The notes under the pieces: model-generated
Told to the model about the DNA's origin: nothing
Databases searched by the model: none
The model's input: the letters and a program-made list of their open reading frames with translations, nothing else
Translations under genes and position numbers: made by a program
Source of the DNA: Lineus longissimus
Taxonomy: Eukaryota; Nemertea; Pilidiophora; Heteronemertea; Lineidae
Length of the DNA stretch: 64,000 nt
NCBI RefSeq assembly: GCF_910592395.1
Contig: NC_088314.1
Coordinates: forward strand, 20,852,070-20,916,069
Reading direction: 5' to 3'
Part shown: in pieces, positions 22,201 to 31,488 of the stretch
Position numbering within the stretch: position 1 is the first letter of the stretch
Layout of the letters: every line of letters begins with the position of its first letter

Positions 22201-23559
22201 AAACGGCGGCTGGCCAAGAGGCGGCTGGCGCTGTGATGGGAAACTGGTTTGATTTGATTGCACCTGTACAATTTGTTGAAGAATCTTCGAAGCTGAACTG
22301 GTTTGGTTCTGGACCGGCCAGTTGGGCAACATTCCGGGTCCCCCTGGACTTGCTTGAGTTCGTTCTCTCACTCCTGTAGTGGCGGGCGAGATATTCGCGA
22401 CGAATCCCGGTCCACTTTTTGCTTGTGATATCAATGGAGGGGGCGAAGGAATGACTTGCTTCGCTGCACAGGTAGTGTAAGGTTGCGATGATATAGTTTT
22501 ACTTGCCAAGAAAGATGGTGGAGTTGATACCCAGGAAGGAGTCAACGCCACAGCCATTGGGATGCGGCCACTTGTTTCAGGCTGAGAAACCCTAGCTGAG
22601 TTCTCACCCCCACCAGAGGCTGAGATCTGAACAGTTCGCGAGTCGGCACTTTGGCTCTCTTCAGCTTTATTCTTATTTTTCGGGGTGTCAAAGTCTCCAC
22701 CAATGCTTCGACCGTCTGAGGAGTCATCAGGAAGAAGTGCAGGTGGTGTCGGCAACTGAATGTCAAAACAGATTGGAATGTCTTCGCGTGTGGTGCTGCT
22801 GCTATCACAGCTATCCGTATTAGCTCCCATGGCGTTGCGAATTGCTTTGTGTCGCAGTGATGTCGAGCCAGAATTAGATGCTGCTGGACTCACTGAAACA
22901 CTACTACCAGTCATGGTTTGTTCCTGGATGCTGCGCTCAACTCCTCTTGAACTAGTATCACTTCTGTCTCTGCCACTTGCACTATTTAATACTGAATTCT
23001 GACTTGCTATTCCCGAGTCCGCACGAGTCAATTTTGAACTGAGATCGTTAGATTTCGATTTATTACAGCGTGGATTCATAATATGCATACCATCATCCTC
23101 AGAGTCTGAGTCGTGATGAGTTGATCTTAACGTTGGAGGAACGTCTGCTCCCAATGATATAGATTCATCCAATTTGGCGGCAGCTTTGTTTATATTCAAC
23201 ATGGTATTATTAAAGTCCTCATCGACGTGTAACCGCGCACAATGACACAACATTGCGTATTCCTCCGCATTCTTATAATCGCAATAGCTGCATTTATAAA
23301 CCATATCCTTGCCATCCCAAGAACGGGAGAATGATGATGTGGCCATATCGTTTGACGGCACATTTTGCGTTGGGTGAGGAGCATCTTCACTTTGCATACG
23401 AAGCGCAAAATCGTCCAAACTGATATACTCTGATTCGCCTGCTCCTTGACCACGGTTATTCCTGCTCTTCTCCTCAGTTTCTCGTAGCCATTTATCGACA
23501 TCAAGATCCAAACCGGCTCCCACTCCAGCAAATGGATCATTTGCTGATGTTTTCGACAT
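16270..23559 (-). CDS. Large multi-C2H2 zinc-finger protein, single coding exon
   Basis: A 2429-residue protein in one uninterrupted 7.3-kb exon. Roughly 16 C2H2 fingers, many with HX4H spacing: one near residue 88-111; a central cluster at about 905-1280; C-terminal groups at about 1816-1868, 2020-2155 and 2275-2330. One central finger (YLCHGNDFKAATIKMLKKH) lacks its second cysteine. Residues 240-860 are Q/S/T/P-rich, with a short polyglutamine run near 763. A basic C-terminus follows the last finger. Near residues 1628-1680 lies a run of ten S-Q-S-V-Q pentapeptides encoded by 15-bp repeats. This suggests a nuclear DNA- or RNA-binding regulator. I cannot assign a named orthologue: vertebrate ZNF462-like proteins are similar in size and style, but I could not confirm homology. 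The start is the first ATG after an in-frame-free 42-nt leader, with a TCTTTGCAG acceptor ending at about 23602, so a 5' non-coding exon lies upstream. Confidence 0.92.
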   Translation of the reverse strand: MSKTSANDPFAGVGAGLDLDVDKWLRETEEKSRNNRGQGAGESEYISLDDFALRMQSEDAPHPTQNVPSNDMATSSFSRSWDGKDMVYKCSYCDYKNAEEYAMLCHCARLHVDEDFNNTMLNINKAAAKLDESISLGADVPPTLRSTHHDSDSEDDGMHIMNPRCNKSKSNDLSSKLTRADSGIASQNSVLNSASGRDRSDTSSRGVERSIQEQTMTGSSVSVSPAASNSGSTSLRHKAIRNAMGANTDSCDSSSTTREDIPICFDIQLPTPPALLPDDSSDGRSIGGDFDTPKNKNKAEESQSADSRTVQISASGGGENSARVSQPETSGRIPMAVALTPSWVSTPPSFLASKTISSQPYTTCAAKQVIPSPPPLISQAKSGPGFVANISPATTGVRERTQASPGGPGMLPNWPVQNQTSSASKILQQIVQVQSNQTSFPSQRQPPLGQPPFVVENPLQAHTRTSPATTAPNMQVRYTPPVAHQQQNQLPKANGQSFLNVQPTQAPSIPTHDSSTMTRFLQQQTLRTRTANSQHTQVASQNLMIQQQLRNQVPLPRGQAQGQQTPVTHQQQQVQRHLMPAQVAQNVLMHTQRPAQVSNQPLPQSAYQFHFHTNPNKQQTQTASSNQRPSILRRNQNSSNVQPRHPSPMSQPNLPTSQNNPRFQQMTQNRGPQSALGQVQATSLSNINMTSFNQAMLKAHTSTPQMQNQVLFQQALLQSKAAASTRQNTVASANLFAGGSVVMANQQATSSAQVRLAGQQQQQQLRNGARLSVNRLGQPQGPRLTVNQLTGVNELDPNRGLKISQITSPAATGGNVPPNFTTSQKVNPAPGSGDLQGQDGKLYMMKPIGQSFVLTPYGNEKMTSQIPAPTGAGSTARININLLQNIKDTVADPILLAYLDGKDVPKNVKFKCKLCSAQTESLNMIRWHLYAHHLQSAPRPFKCLKCTESFFSEKHAYDHARDRHHSEKCHAFDESITQIAQKHSATMFKVYAAIVTDQDEAKVQHARMFSECQICLQRMQDPKSMRLHMETMHNPFKSAAFQCWYCPECSDSEETIKEHVKKAHVNQPSQYTRDQPPGKKREKITNRLMDFSKPVPITPNVKSFSITENQPENAEESELISCPLCTFVSVQTVSLENHLKNDHLPFKPYLCHGNDFKAATIKMLKKHLAQKHIEWLQSGSLHKRVSIDGELSACQDRETTRLLQKALQKGLENAIDFCSAELIQFDNKCSECQYKASTHTMLETHIKLRHLMATPYICRLCGIATALRQSIRNHIGKKHPIENPDDIIFTDEAGEHLQEEETMKIVIRSICLNSDDQGDETALEPLPSESNKTKCDSDRTVDAVAVGADIGDRVTPGGDDQVKTTLQTTITPPVQPIINLAVSSAATSVQPVVTPALQPLANLPATPVVTPATLPLATQPPLQSPVLLLHVAVPQMSVAPSASQTAPVQPIIDTPSSGTRNTTSDEMISAAIGLARVKTEPGLEEPQPGQETKSGSESIRTRLSEFLGTRPARGQEQNAIEDNVTSAQSLPPGPSVLMVNHPTPPASVPVADAVHAFGVVPVAAAREIPNSHISRSAPSETVLDEVSQDEMRSQGEKSTSDTQECQKDKPVDRNDESGGDKQATESCTDLSQSVQSQAVQSQSVQSQSVQSQSVQSQSVQSQSVQSQSVQSQSVQSQSVQSQAGGERNSLVSVRTDKETNAVVISIPDRGSTMDVDVLDTLSIPLVAESTISNISSEKSVAGPAKNIQETVSKSKTLPEKPARVATIGDISKVTSLFTGKQMKETLGKASSATAVQSSPILSPTTPDAADFEKAFKCHKCEEVFPKFVDVRQHCITSHFSEYWQFYCEECDFRTWNHPLMRDHMKSVHNSSDLVKSDRKRQELLQAELKDMQNFVKTVLVPKKTGPSDDSKKTAARTGRMLSTKDLSMGDIKKRLQFRKQKSKLKDASKEHGQGSKSPIVINAVVLNAPLDRMHSIEKGASEDTDFVGTCFKCQQYRQGSLVEVCIPLIQITVVNEKECLFRCDCDYSSTKIPMIVFHLWSHTALNLYHCGLCMAEGNEKKEMATHCLTKHNQEVGLHSIRLFKSIVKLLEKRIEKVSVTLQEYHRKRPVISAPEDIKQTLDIKKALYKCSYCIYQRSSLLEVVQHEQDNHSVNLTKVSLDFRASMDNGLTERLHRGSIQKPTVAAPAAGPSGKKSKKEETVTSPGGENSNQSDKKGGKSTSEKHVMMKINLQKGKRKAVIMSESEGSNSSSEEKKPTPVTKKRRGSLPRESRSKECHVCDYKTDNDKDLEHHLLSKHTSIRPYECSKCKKGYLLKEDARNHIHRRHPNVSAKLVIIRHMEVIMNEARLQMMKYAREKQSGGVSSSQSGGPYKRIKVCASDSDFNKTLTELARQLKDPKFIMRPVVKLKDVTKTKRFRKYMKRKHKQSK
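18517..18668 (-). repeat. 15-bp coding minisatellite (QSQSV repeats)
   Basis: About ten near-perfect copies of a 15-bp unit (plus-strand TCTGGACAGACTGAC) inside the zinc-finger gene encode S-Q-S-V-Q pentapeptides. Near-identical codons in every copy indicate recent expansion by slippage, and copy number is probably polymorphic. Confidence 0.95.
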
Positions 23560-23993
23560 CTCTACGACTTTTTCATTTCATTATGGATAGGGATTCATCA
23601 TCTGCAAAGAGAAACATGAAATGTCGTATTAATACAAGAACGAATAAGTTCTTGTAGCATCATAGCAACAAGACCTGCGACGACATCACATCGTCTGTTG
23701 GTAATCATAACTCCAAGTTTATCAAGAGTTCCTGCTTTTACATTTGTGACATGAAGAAGAGAGAAGGGAGTCCTTCATTACAAATGAGTAGTCTTTCATG
23801 TCTTTTTCAGGGGAAAAGATGAAATATCAGTTTGCGGTAGGACAAGTTGTCGCCTTGAAATCAGATGGTCACAGGCATTGTCAGCTTTGTACCCTCAACC
23901 CTTGACTTCACTAATTCATCAATGTCACCCATATTGGACAGTCCCTTGCGCCCGAAATCTCGTCACAAAAATCAACGAGACCCATCCAATACG

Positions 23994-24167
23994 ACACTTA
24001 CAGAGTTGGCCCGGAAGTGGTGACGACCGGTATGCTTTAGACAATGGGAGACTGTGGCAACTGCCAACTGGCAAAGCGAGGATGTAATTATTCCCGATTC
24101 CACATTTTAGCAGTCTCCCACTGTCTGAAGCGTACTGTCACCACTTCCGGGCCAACTCTGTAAGTGT
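23994..24167. mobile_element. Inverted-repeat MITE, 174 bp
   Basis: The outer 31 bp of each arm (23994-24024 and 24137-24167) are perfect reverse complements, beginning ACACTTACAGAGTTGGCC. Homology continues with small gaps for a further 30 bp (CAATGGGAGACTG versus CAGTGGGAGACTG), around a loop of about 50 bp. No transposase and no clear target duplication. Each arm carries CCGGAAGTG, an ETS/GABPA consensus, so two inverted ETS-like sites lie about 400-600 bp upstream of the zinc-finger start. Confidence 0.8.
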
Positions 24168-25281
24168 TGAATATCGCTGCGTAGAATGCTGGCTGTCAGA
24201 TTATTTAAAATTGTATTTTTATGTTTTTGACAGCTTTTCCAAAAGATTTGAGAACTTGCAGAAACAAACCTATGTCAGATCACAAAAAGTATCCCAAAAT
24301 AGTATGCAAACATCTTGGCAAAATGCCCAGTGCTGGAACATTGTCAAGTTAATATCAAGAGACAATGACACTAACAGCACTTGACTTGCACCCAGTACAC
24401 ACAATTGAGCACTCTGCAGTGTTATTAATTTTGCGTGCAATTGGTGGCCTTTTATTCACTTTGCCAAAAGTAAACAACTTTATCACGCAACGCCTGGAGT
24501 CACAAATTACCATGCACAGTGATTGGGCTATTCAAAAATAACACCGGGCATGCACACGGTTATTGTCTGGTCATCTCTGAAAATAGCACTGGGGATAGTC
24601 TGGCCATCCTCCAAACAGCTATCCTGAAAACCAGCTCCACACACAAGCATTAGTAATACATCACAGAGCCTGGGTATCCGTCAGTGCATCCGGCTGGAAT
24701 TCTAGGCCTTGTTTTGAGGGTGCACACAGGCTTACTTCTTTGTGCTCGGGAGACTACAGCCGGCACTTGTGAAACAGCTGGGTACTATCTAAGAGGGCTT
24801 GACTTGCATATCCAGACACACTTTTAGATCATATATATGTATACCCCATTGCCCCCAGTGTACAACCAAAAGTGAGGCCATTCTCTGCCAGTAGGCACTG
24901 TTGGGAAATGGCTTTATTCAATATGTAAATCAGTATCACATCAAAGTGCACATCACAAATATTCTCGTGTGCTCAGCTTCTGCCTTACTCAAGTCAGGAA
25001 AGCTCACCCATCAGCTTTACATGTTTATTTCAGTCTAAAAGCGAAAAACTTACCTTTAGTTCTAAACCGGTGTTCGAATAGTTGCTTTCCTTGCGTGCTT
25101 GAATCAAGCCCAACTTGGAATACATTCCTTGAAAAAAACACAAACTTTTTTAGAACATTACCAAATATGTCGCCACATGAAATCCATAAATGTTTTCAAC
25201 TTAGACCCCCTGGCACAGCTCATGTAGTTTCTTTGTTTGATTGTGACGTCACAGCAGGCTGTGTTCTCGTCAGATCTTACA

Positions 25282-25560
25282 GGATGAAAAAGCTTTTCGC
25301 CATTTTGTCGCACCAGTGATGCTCGTTGGGTGGTTGGGTTTTTTGTGCACTTTTAATGACTATTTGTGATCCGATTTGGAGTACAATGGACACATGAGGA
25401 GCAACTTGAGAGTAAGTAGCTTGGTATAGAATAGTTTTTGGAATTTTTCAATGCACTGTCTACCTGTTGAAGTCGCTCAAATTTCACCATTTGAGAGTCG
25501 AGCCGACCAAGTTTCAGCACTATATCGTTCTCTCCGAGAGGTCATAGATAGCATATCACT
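25282..25560. mobile_element. One-armed copy of the 1634-2143 foldback element
   Basis: AGGATGAAAAAGCTTTTCGC through ATAGCATATCACT matches the centre plus one arm of the element in SARS1 intron 1, with the centre in inverse orientation. Shared words include GATCCGATTTGGAGTACAATGG and TTGAAGTCGCTCAAATTTC in shorter form (e.g. GAGGAGCAACTTGAGAGTAA). The other arm is missing, so this copy is truncated. Its terminus reads TATCACT without the CACTGTG seen in the first copy. Confidence 0.75.
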
Positions 25561-26311
25561 AAGACTAGGCTAACACTACACACAATGACTTCTCACCGGC
25601 CATGCCCTGTGAGAACTGAGAGAGAGAAGACTGAAGATGTGCATCCCAGGCCCATTGCAGAATGGATGCAAACTGCTTTATGATATTTCACAAATCGGGA
25701 CCGGGAACAAGAATCATTCTTAGACGAGATGGCAGAAGCTCGATATTGAATGATGTGTGCAGACGCATGTACATATCGCCACATACATGATGTACATCAT
25801 GACATGTACATAATATGTACAGACAAATGTACACAAAGCATTGCAAAGGAGAGTGCCAATCTCTCATCGAACTATGACGGACAAATGCAAGATTTTTTAG
25901 TTATCTCAGCACATTCTTAATGAATTTGGTGCTTAGCAATGAAGTGAAATACTAACTTTCAATCTTGGAATGGGAAAAAACCTTTACAACTTGTAATAAG
26001 AGTCCATGTTATTGTTGTTTTATGATAAGGAAATTTCGATTTTTAGGATCGTCCGCCATTTAAAGCATCGTAGTTAGTGCTACCTAACGGCAAGAGGAGG
26101 AACTGTTAAAATGAGCATTAATTATAATTTACCCCAAGGATAACATTGTCTCAATTTATGTAATTGTTTCTTTCTTTGAATAAATTTTTTAAATGTTTTA
26201 TATTATAAAATTTATTTTGGAAAGGTTGTTTTATACAAAAAGTTACAAAGTGTTAAAAACATTTGCAACATACAGCTATGCAAAATGAATGGTCCCTCTA
26301 GAAATTTCTGG

Positions 26312-26319
26312 TGACGTCA
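26312..26319. promoter_or_regulatory. CRE palindrome TGACGTCA at TMEM115 start
   Basis: A perfect 8-bp cAMP-response element lies 11 bp before the chosen ATG. It is followed by GCCAAGATGGCA, which resembles a YY1 site overlapping the start codon. Such YY1-over-ATG placement is common in housekeeping genes with short 5' UTRs. If transcription starts here, the in-frame ATG at 26289 would lie outside the mRNA. Confidence 0.55.
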
Positions 26320-26330
26320 CCACAGCCAAG

Positions 26331-27938
26331 ATGGCAACTTCCATGGTTCAGAGAAATTTGCCTTATGTAAAACAGCAATTTACAGCGGCCCTGGGCAATA
26401 GTAGTGTCGTTGTCAAATTCATAAGTGTAGCAGTGTTTGGCTGCTATTTTTTGTCATTCAGTGAGGCCGCCATATCATATACAACAGTCACTCCAGGTTA
26501 TGTTTTACCTCCGAACTTTTGGGTCTGGACCTACTTGACGTTCAGTTTCATAGAAGCCCATGTATGGATCATGCTCTTTGATGTGGCTGTTATAGTATTT
26601 TGTGGAAAACTTTTAGAACCGCTCTGGGGTGCCCTTGAAATGTTAATCTTCTATCTACTGGTGAACATTAGCGTAGCGGCGATAACGACAAGTGTTTACG
26701 TTTTTGTGTATTTTGTTTCAAAAAACGAAGATTATCTTTTCCATACACACATCAACGGTTTGGCCGGCTACATAGGTGGATTCGCTGTCGCAGTTAAACA
26801 GATCATGCCAGATAACATACTTGTTAATTCGCCGTTTGGGAAACTACGGAACAGGCATATTCCCATCCTATTGCTAATCATTGCAATCATGCTAAGACTG
26901 GCTGGTGCGTTAGATGGACCATACCCAATCATGTTCGGCGCTGGAATTCTTGTGAGTTGGACGTATCTGCGATTTTATCAGAAGCACAGTAATGGAAACA
27001 GAGGGGACATGGCTGATAACTTTACATTTGCTAGGTAAATTTCATACCATTGTCTCATCACTGATGTTGTTGACACATGTTTATGTGGTCATGTCGTTAA
27101 AATGATGTCACCTTATAATATGGCAACGTTTTGATTGGCAATAGTAGAATGTTGTAATTGGCAGTTCTTTAAACTGTTTGGATTGTGCAATTACAACAGT
27201 TACCAATGATTAAATGTCCAACTTGTAGCTCAAACATGACAGTTCACTTAGTAACTTATGATTTCGATCAACTTGTCTTAATTTCTTTCAGTTTCTTTCC
27301 TGACACACTCCAGCCGGTCATTGGTGTTATTTCCAACACGATATTCAGCTTCTTAGTGAAGATCAAAGCGTGTAAAAAACCGCAGAGGAAATACGATGTC
27401 AGTTCACCGACGACTATAACTGTCAGCCTCCCAGGCACTGATCCTCAGGATGCTGACAGGAGAAGGTAGACCTCATTTCACTTTTTGTTACCGCTGGCGA
27501 GACAGGATTAAAAATCTTTGGAATTTTGTCACATGTTGTTAATCTTGCCAAGTCAATGGTCATCACAAACATTTGTGAATAAGCACTGCCCAAAGGTATT
27601 GTTAGGCTTAAATGAGCTTTTTGGCGCATCGCTGATCAAGCGTCCGCAAGTGAAACTGACATTTTCATTTTAGAGTTGGTGATAAATTCACCTTTTTTTC
27701 AATTCTCACTTGTTGATTTTCTAATTTCAGACAATTGGCCCTGAAAGCATTAAATGAACGTCTTTCCAAAACGGATCCACAGGTCAATTGGCCATCAATG
27801 GACGAGGGTGAGGCCACCAAGAAGGAAGGAGAAAAAAGCAAAGATATTAAGGAAGGATCGCCTTCTGCTTCAAAACTTCCTGTACCGGACTTTAAAGAGA
27901 ATGCCAAGCATGTTGATGATGATGTCGAGGTTGTATGA
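26331..27938 (+). CDS. TMEM115: TMEM115, Golgi rhomboid-like membrane protein (3 exons)
   Basis: Exons 26331-27034, 27292-27465 and 27731-27938 give 1086 nt, or 361 residues (human 351). TMEM115 is a multi-pass Golgi membrane protein of the rhomboid-like (non-protease) fold, implicated with the COG complex in Golgi-to-ER retrograde traffic. Diagnostic matches to human seen here: VTPGYVLPPNFWVWT, LLEPLWGALE, SWTYLRFYQKHS, GDMADNFTFA, ITVSLPGTDPQDADRRR and LALKALNERL. The first ~200 residues hold the hydrophobic segments; the C-terminal ~110 residues are cytosolic and charged. The start at 26331 is preferred over 26289 because human begins at the equivalent of MVQRNLP and the 26331 ATG has good context (CCAAGATGG). 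An ATG at 26343 is also possible. The stop is followed by a long, frame-less 3' UTR. Confidence 0.96.
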
Positions 27939-30240
27939 AGTGAAAGGTTGCGGGACTGAGGTTTGCTGTAGTTGTAATGATGCGATCTGATATCCAGAAG
28001 GAAGACTTTTATAGACTCTGGTTATGTTTAAATGGGGGATGTGGTCGATCTCCATGATTAAAAGCAAAGTATCCGAGAGAAACTTCCATAGCTATGCTCC
28101 TTTAACAAGAGTATACTGAGGAGATGGCCTGCTAATTTGGGTTGCTGTAAATATGAAATATTAAAGGTGGACTATAGGCAGAAGTTAAGGGGCCAGTTTG
28201 TCCTCTTTGAGTGACTAATATGCTAGGAGCAGGGTTGTGTTTGATTCAGCATAGATACGATGTGTTCTCAGTGTCAGATGTGAGAGACCCCTATTGGGGA
28301 CTAGTGTAAGCTAATTCTGACCTGTCTAGCTGCTGCCTCTAGACTCCCTTTAAGCTAAAAGCCAAATGTTCTTGGATGTCAAATATCTCTGAACAATATC
28401 GTAGAATTTTTTAATGTCTTACTGTAGCAGGAAGTCGGAGTTGCAGAAAGTGTTGCCAGGCAGAGAATTGTGTATATTTTCAACTCCGTGTTTGTATAAT
28501 TTATTGATACTGTCCTTAAACTTGGTATTGAATGCTTCACCAGGTAGTAAGATTCAAGCAGGTGTTTTTGTAGAAAGTTTTTATCTAATCTGCATCTCTA
28601 CTGTTGTACATAGGTAGGCATGACTAATTCTCTTTGGAAGGATTTGGTTGGTAAGGGGAACTTTTTTGCAGTTATTGTCCGGGCTTGTTGTGAACACAGA
28701 TTTCACTCATTGGTACATCAAATATTGCTACATCTCATCATAATCTGCCACAACTCTGGAATCAATATCTTGTACATAGTTTCCTTTACGTGTTATTTGT
28801 TGAAAATTTGTGGCTTTGCTGACCAATAATGATCTTGATAGCACAGCCAGCATGCCTGTCATCGGTAACGTCTGTCAAGTACATTTAACTCTCTATGTCG
28901 ATGAGTAGTTTGTTCTCCTATAATTCCTCATAGGCTGTAACATCTCAGCCAGTCGCTTCGTGGCCATTCTAACACTGATAGAGCCAGGGAACGACTGGTT
29001 GAAGCGTTGCAGCCGACATTCATGTCCTATAAGAAGAGAGCCATAATACCAAATCAATGTCCAGTACACCTTCCTTAAATGTGACTTGCGAGAACTTTCA
29101 TCATTGGGAAATATTTTCAACTGTTAAAGTAGGAGAGCGGTGTTGTTTGTTGGGCATTTGAGTTTGGGAATTGCATCTTGGCAGCTGGGAGCCCAGTAGC
29201 CTATCAGTTGGTGCAAACCTCATTTTCCAAACTTGTTCAGACAGGGATCCTCATGGTTTACTGTTAACTATGAATTGTCCGTGAAGTTAAAATTACCTCA
29301 TTCAATCGGCTCATATTATTTGGGCAACTAAATTCCACGCTCCTGCCAAAATTTCATGATTAATGCATTCGAGTTGACATTTTGGCAAGTTTAATGTTTG
29401 CAATTTCCAGCATTTTTGCCGGGTGCTTACAATCAGTTGATGATGACTGAGTACGCCCTTCTACCAAACACATAAACAGATGTAAATTGTGGACCCGATT
29501 GTTACCCATCGTTATTTCAAACATTTTCGCTTCTTTGTCGGATGTTGGTTGAAAGTGAGAGATGATTTTTTTTCATTTCTGATAAAAATCGCTTGGGTTA
29601 ACAATTCACATTGGCTTGACAAGGTAGAAAGGCGTACATTACAGAAATGGCCCTCTTTCATGTTGTCCTTGTTGATATGATGCTACCAAATTTTATGTGA
29701 AAATTCTAATTACGTTTGCACATACATACTTGTATGGTTTTATTGAGTGGTAGAACTAGAAATGTTGTTACAAATGTGTAGGGGCCACGATTCTCACTAT
29801 ATTCAGACAATTTGATTAAAAAAAAAATTTCTAAGCTCCAGTTCCGTTAGCAAGTGGTCATGTTCATTTGTTTTTCCTTGTGGCTAATTGACCGGCTGAA
29901 AGATTAAGATGGGAAGATTTTGCAATTTTTACTCAATATTTCCCGATCCGTTTGAACGGGAACCGAGTGACAGGGGCAGGGTCCGATGGGGTATAGGAAA
30001 CGGTGCCTACATGAACCCTATCTGGACAAACGCTGCATAACACTCGGTTAAGAATTTTACTAGTCGCGAACTGAATTTTACATTTGAAAATGTACTACTA
30101 GAGGACATATTGTAAAATAATAGAAAAGTATCAAATAGTTATTGTAACCGAGGGATAAATCTGTATAACGTGAAATAAAACATATTTTTTTGTTATGTAA
30201 ATGCAGCTTTCTTGTTATACTTGGACTTCGGCAGAATAAC
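27939..30240 (+). other. Probable TMEM115 3' UTR (about 2.2 kb) and flank
   Basis: AT-rich and with no convincing coding frame. It ends in AATAAA (30174-30179) followed by a T-rich stretch, consistent with a long 3' UTR. No other gene seen. Confidence 0.5.
30174..30179 (+). terminator. Poly(A) signal AATAAA, TMEM115
   Basis: First canonical hexamer I noticed in good context downstream of the TMEM115 stop, with a T-rich element (ATTTTTTTG) immediately after. Use is inferred. Confidence 0.45.
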
Positions 30241-30244
30241 ATGA

Positions 30245-30535
30245 AGTGATCATGAGACGATTTTAAGAGACAAAGGCACAACCAGGAATAATGTTGTGAT
30301 CAAATACAATTGCCAGAGATGGGTACCACAAGAGGGAGTTGTGATCACTGGACCTTCATCAGAGACAAATGCACATCAAGGGGGAACATTGTGATTACCA
30401 AGACAGTCACCAGACACAACCAACAAGAATGAAATAGGAGACAAAAGCACAACCAAGGAGAATGAAATAGGAGACAAAAGCACAACCAAGGAGAATGTTT
30501 GGAGTCCAGGATTCAGTCTTTTGATACTTTGTTTT
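30245..30535. repeat. Degenerate repeats related (inverted) to the 68-bp family
   Basis: Repeated phrases GAGACAAAGGCACAACCAGG, GAGACAAAAGCACAACCAAGG (twice, in a 36-bp direct repeat at 30430-30498; core GAGACAAAAGCACAACC) and AAGACAGTCACCAGACACAACC in part. They resemble the reverse complement of GGTTGTGACTGTCTC from the 13-14 kb array. This ties the two repeat fields together. Confidence 0.5.
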
Positions 30536-31348
30536 GACTTGAACATGAGGAGGACCGGTTCACTTGTCAAGTCACAGGGATGAGCACTGTCTGATAGCAC
30601 AATGACTTGAACATGAGGAGGACCGGTTCACTTGTCAAGTCACAGGGATGAGCACTGTCTGATAGCACAATGACTTGAACATGAGGACCGGTTCACTTGT
30701 CAAGTCACAGGGGTGAGCACTGTCTGATAGCACAATGACTTGAACATGAGGAGGACCGGTTCACTTGTCAAGTCACAGGGATGAGCACTGTCTGATAGCA
30801 CAATGACTTGAACATGAGGAGGACCGGTTCACTTGTCAAGTCACAGGGATGAGCACTGTCTGACAGCACAATGACTTGAACATGAGGAGGACCGGTTCAC
30901 TTGTCAAGTCACAGGGATGAGCACTGTCTGATAGCACAATGACTTGAAGATGAGGAGGACCGGTTCACTTGTCAAGTCACAGGGATGAGCACTGTCTGAT
31001 AGCACAATGACTTGAACATGAGGAGGACCGGTTCACTTGTCAAGTCACAGGGATGAGCACTGTCTGATAGCACAATGACTTGAACATGAGGAGGACCGGT
31101 TCACTTGTCAAGTCACAGGGATGAGCACTGTCTGATAGCACAATGACTTGAACATGAGGAGGACCGGTTCACTTGTCAAGTCACAGGGATGAGCACTGTC
31201 TGATAGCACAATGACTTGAACATGAGGAGGACCGGTTCACTTGTCAAGTCACAGGGATGAGCACTGTCTAATAGCACAATGACTTGAACATGAGGAGGAC
31301 CGGTTCATTTGTCGAGTCACAGGGATGAGCACTGTCTGATAGCACAAT
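30536..31348. repeat. 68-bp satellite, 12 copies
   Basis: GACTTGAACATGAGG starts at 30536, 30604, 30672, 30737 (after a 3-bp deletion), 30805, 30873, 30941, 31009, 31077, 31145, 31213 and 31281. Copies are almost identical. Each monomer has a 7-bp stem, GACTTGA...TCAAGTC, enclosing the palindrome ACCGGT. The array fills the gap between the convergent 3' ends of TMEM115 and DDX20. Confidence 0.97.
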
Positions 31349-31405
31349 GTAGGTAAAGCCAGTGTTCCAGAAAGGGAAGAGACAATAATATAGAATTGAT
31401 TAACA

Positions 31406-31411
31406 TTTATT
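31406..31411 (-). terminator. Poly(A) signal AATAAA, DDX20
   Basis: TTTATT on the plus strand lies 78 bp beyond the DDX20 stop (31489), giving a short 3' UTR that ends just before the 68-bp array begins at 31348. Confidence 0.6.
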
Positions 31412-31488
31412 ACAGACATGCTGTCCTGCTCAAAAACAACTTACACATTTCACAGCAATCGGGCCAATAGTCAACCTCGCCACTTCAA

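Larger units (their letters stand above)
23602..26311. other. Divergent intergenic region, zinc-finger gene to TMEM115
   Basis: About 2.7 kb between two 5' ends. It contains two foldback-type elements (23994-24167 and 25282-25560) and an AT-rich block (25900-26270) but no tandem array. It must hold the promoter and non-coding first exon of the minus-strand zinc-finger gene, whose position I could not fix, and the TMEM115 promoter at its right edge. No other gene seen. Confidence 0.5.

Noticed and set aside
16270-23559. Naming the zinc-finger gene as a ZNF462 or REST orthologue
   Set aside because: Size and finger style are suggestive only. I could not recall a specific shared segment, so no symbol is given.
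26289-26330. Upstream in-frame ATG for TMEM115 adding 14 residues
   Set aside because: The added segment overlaps a CRE palindrome and has no counterpart in human TMEM115. The ATG at 26331 has better context.
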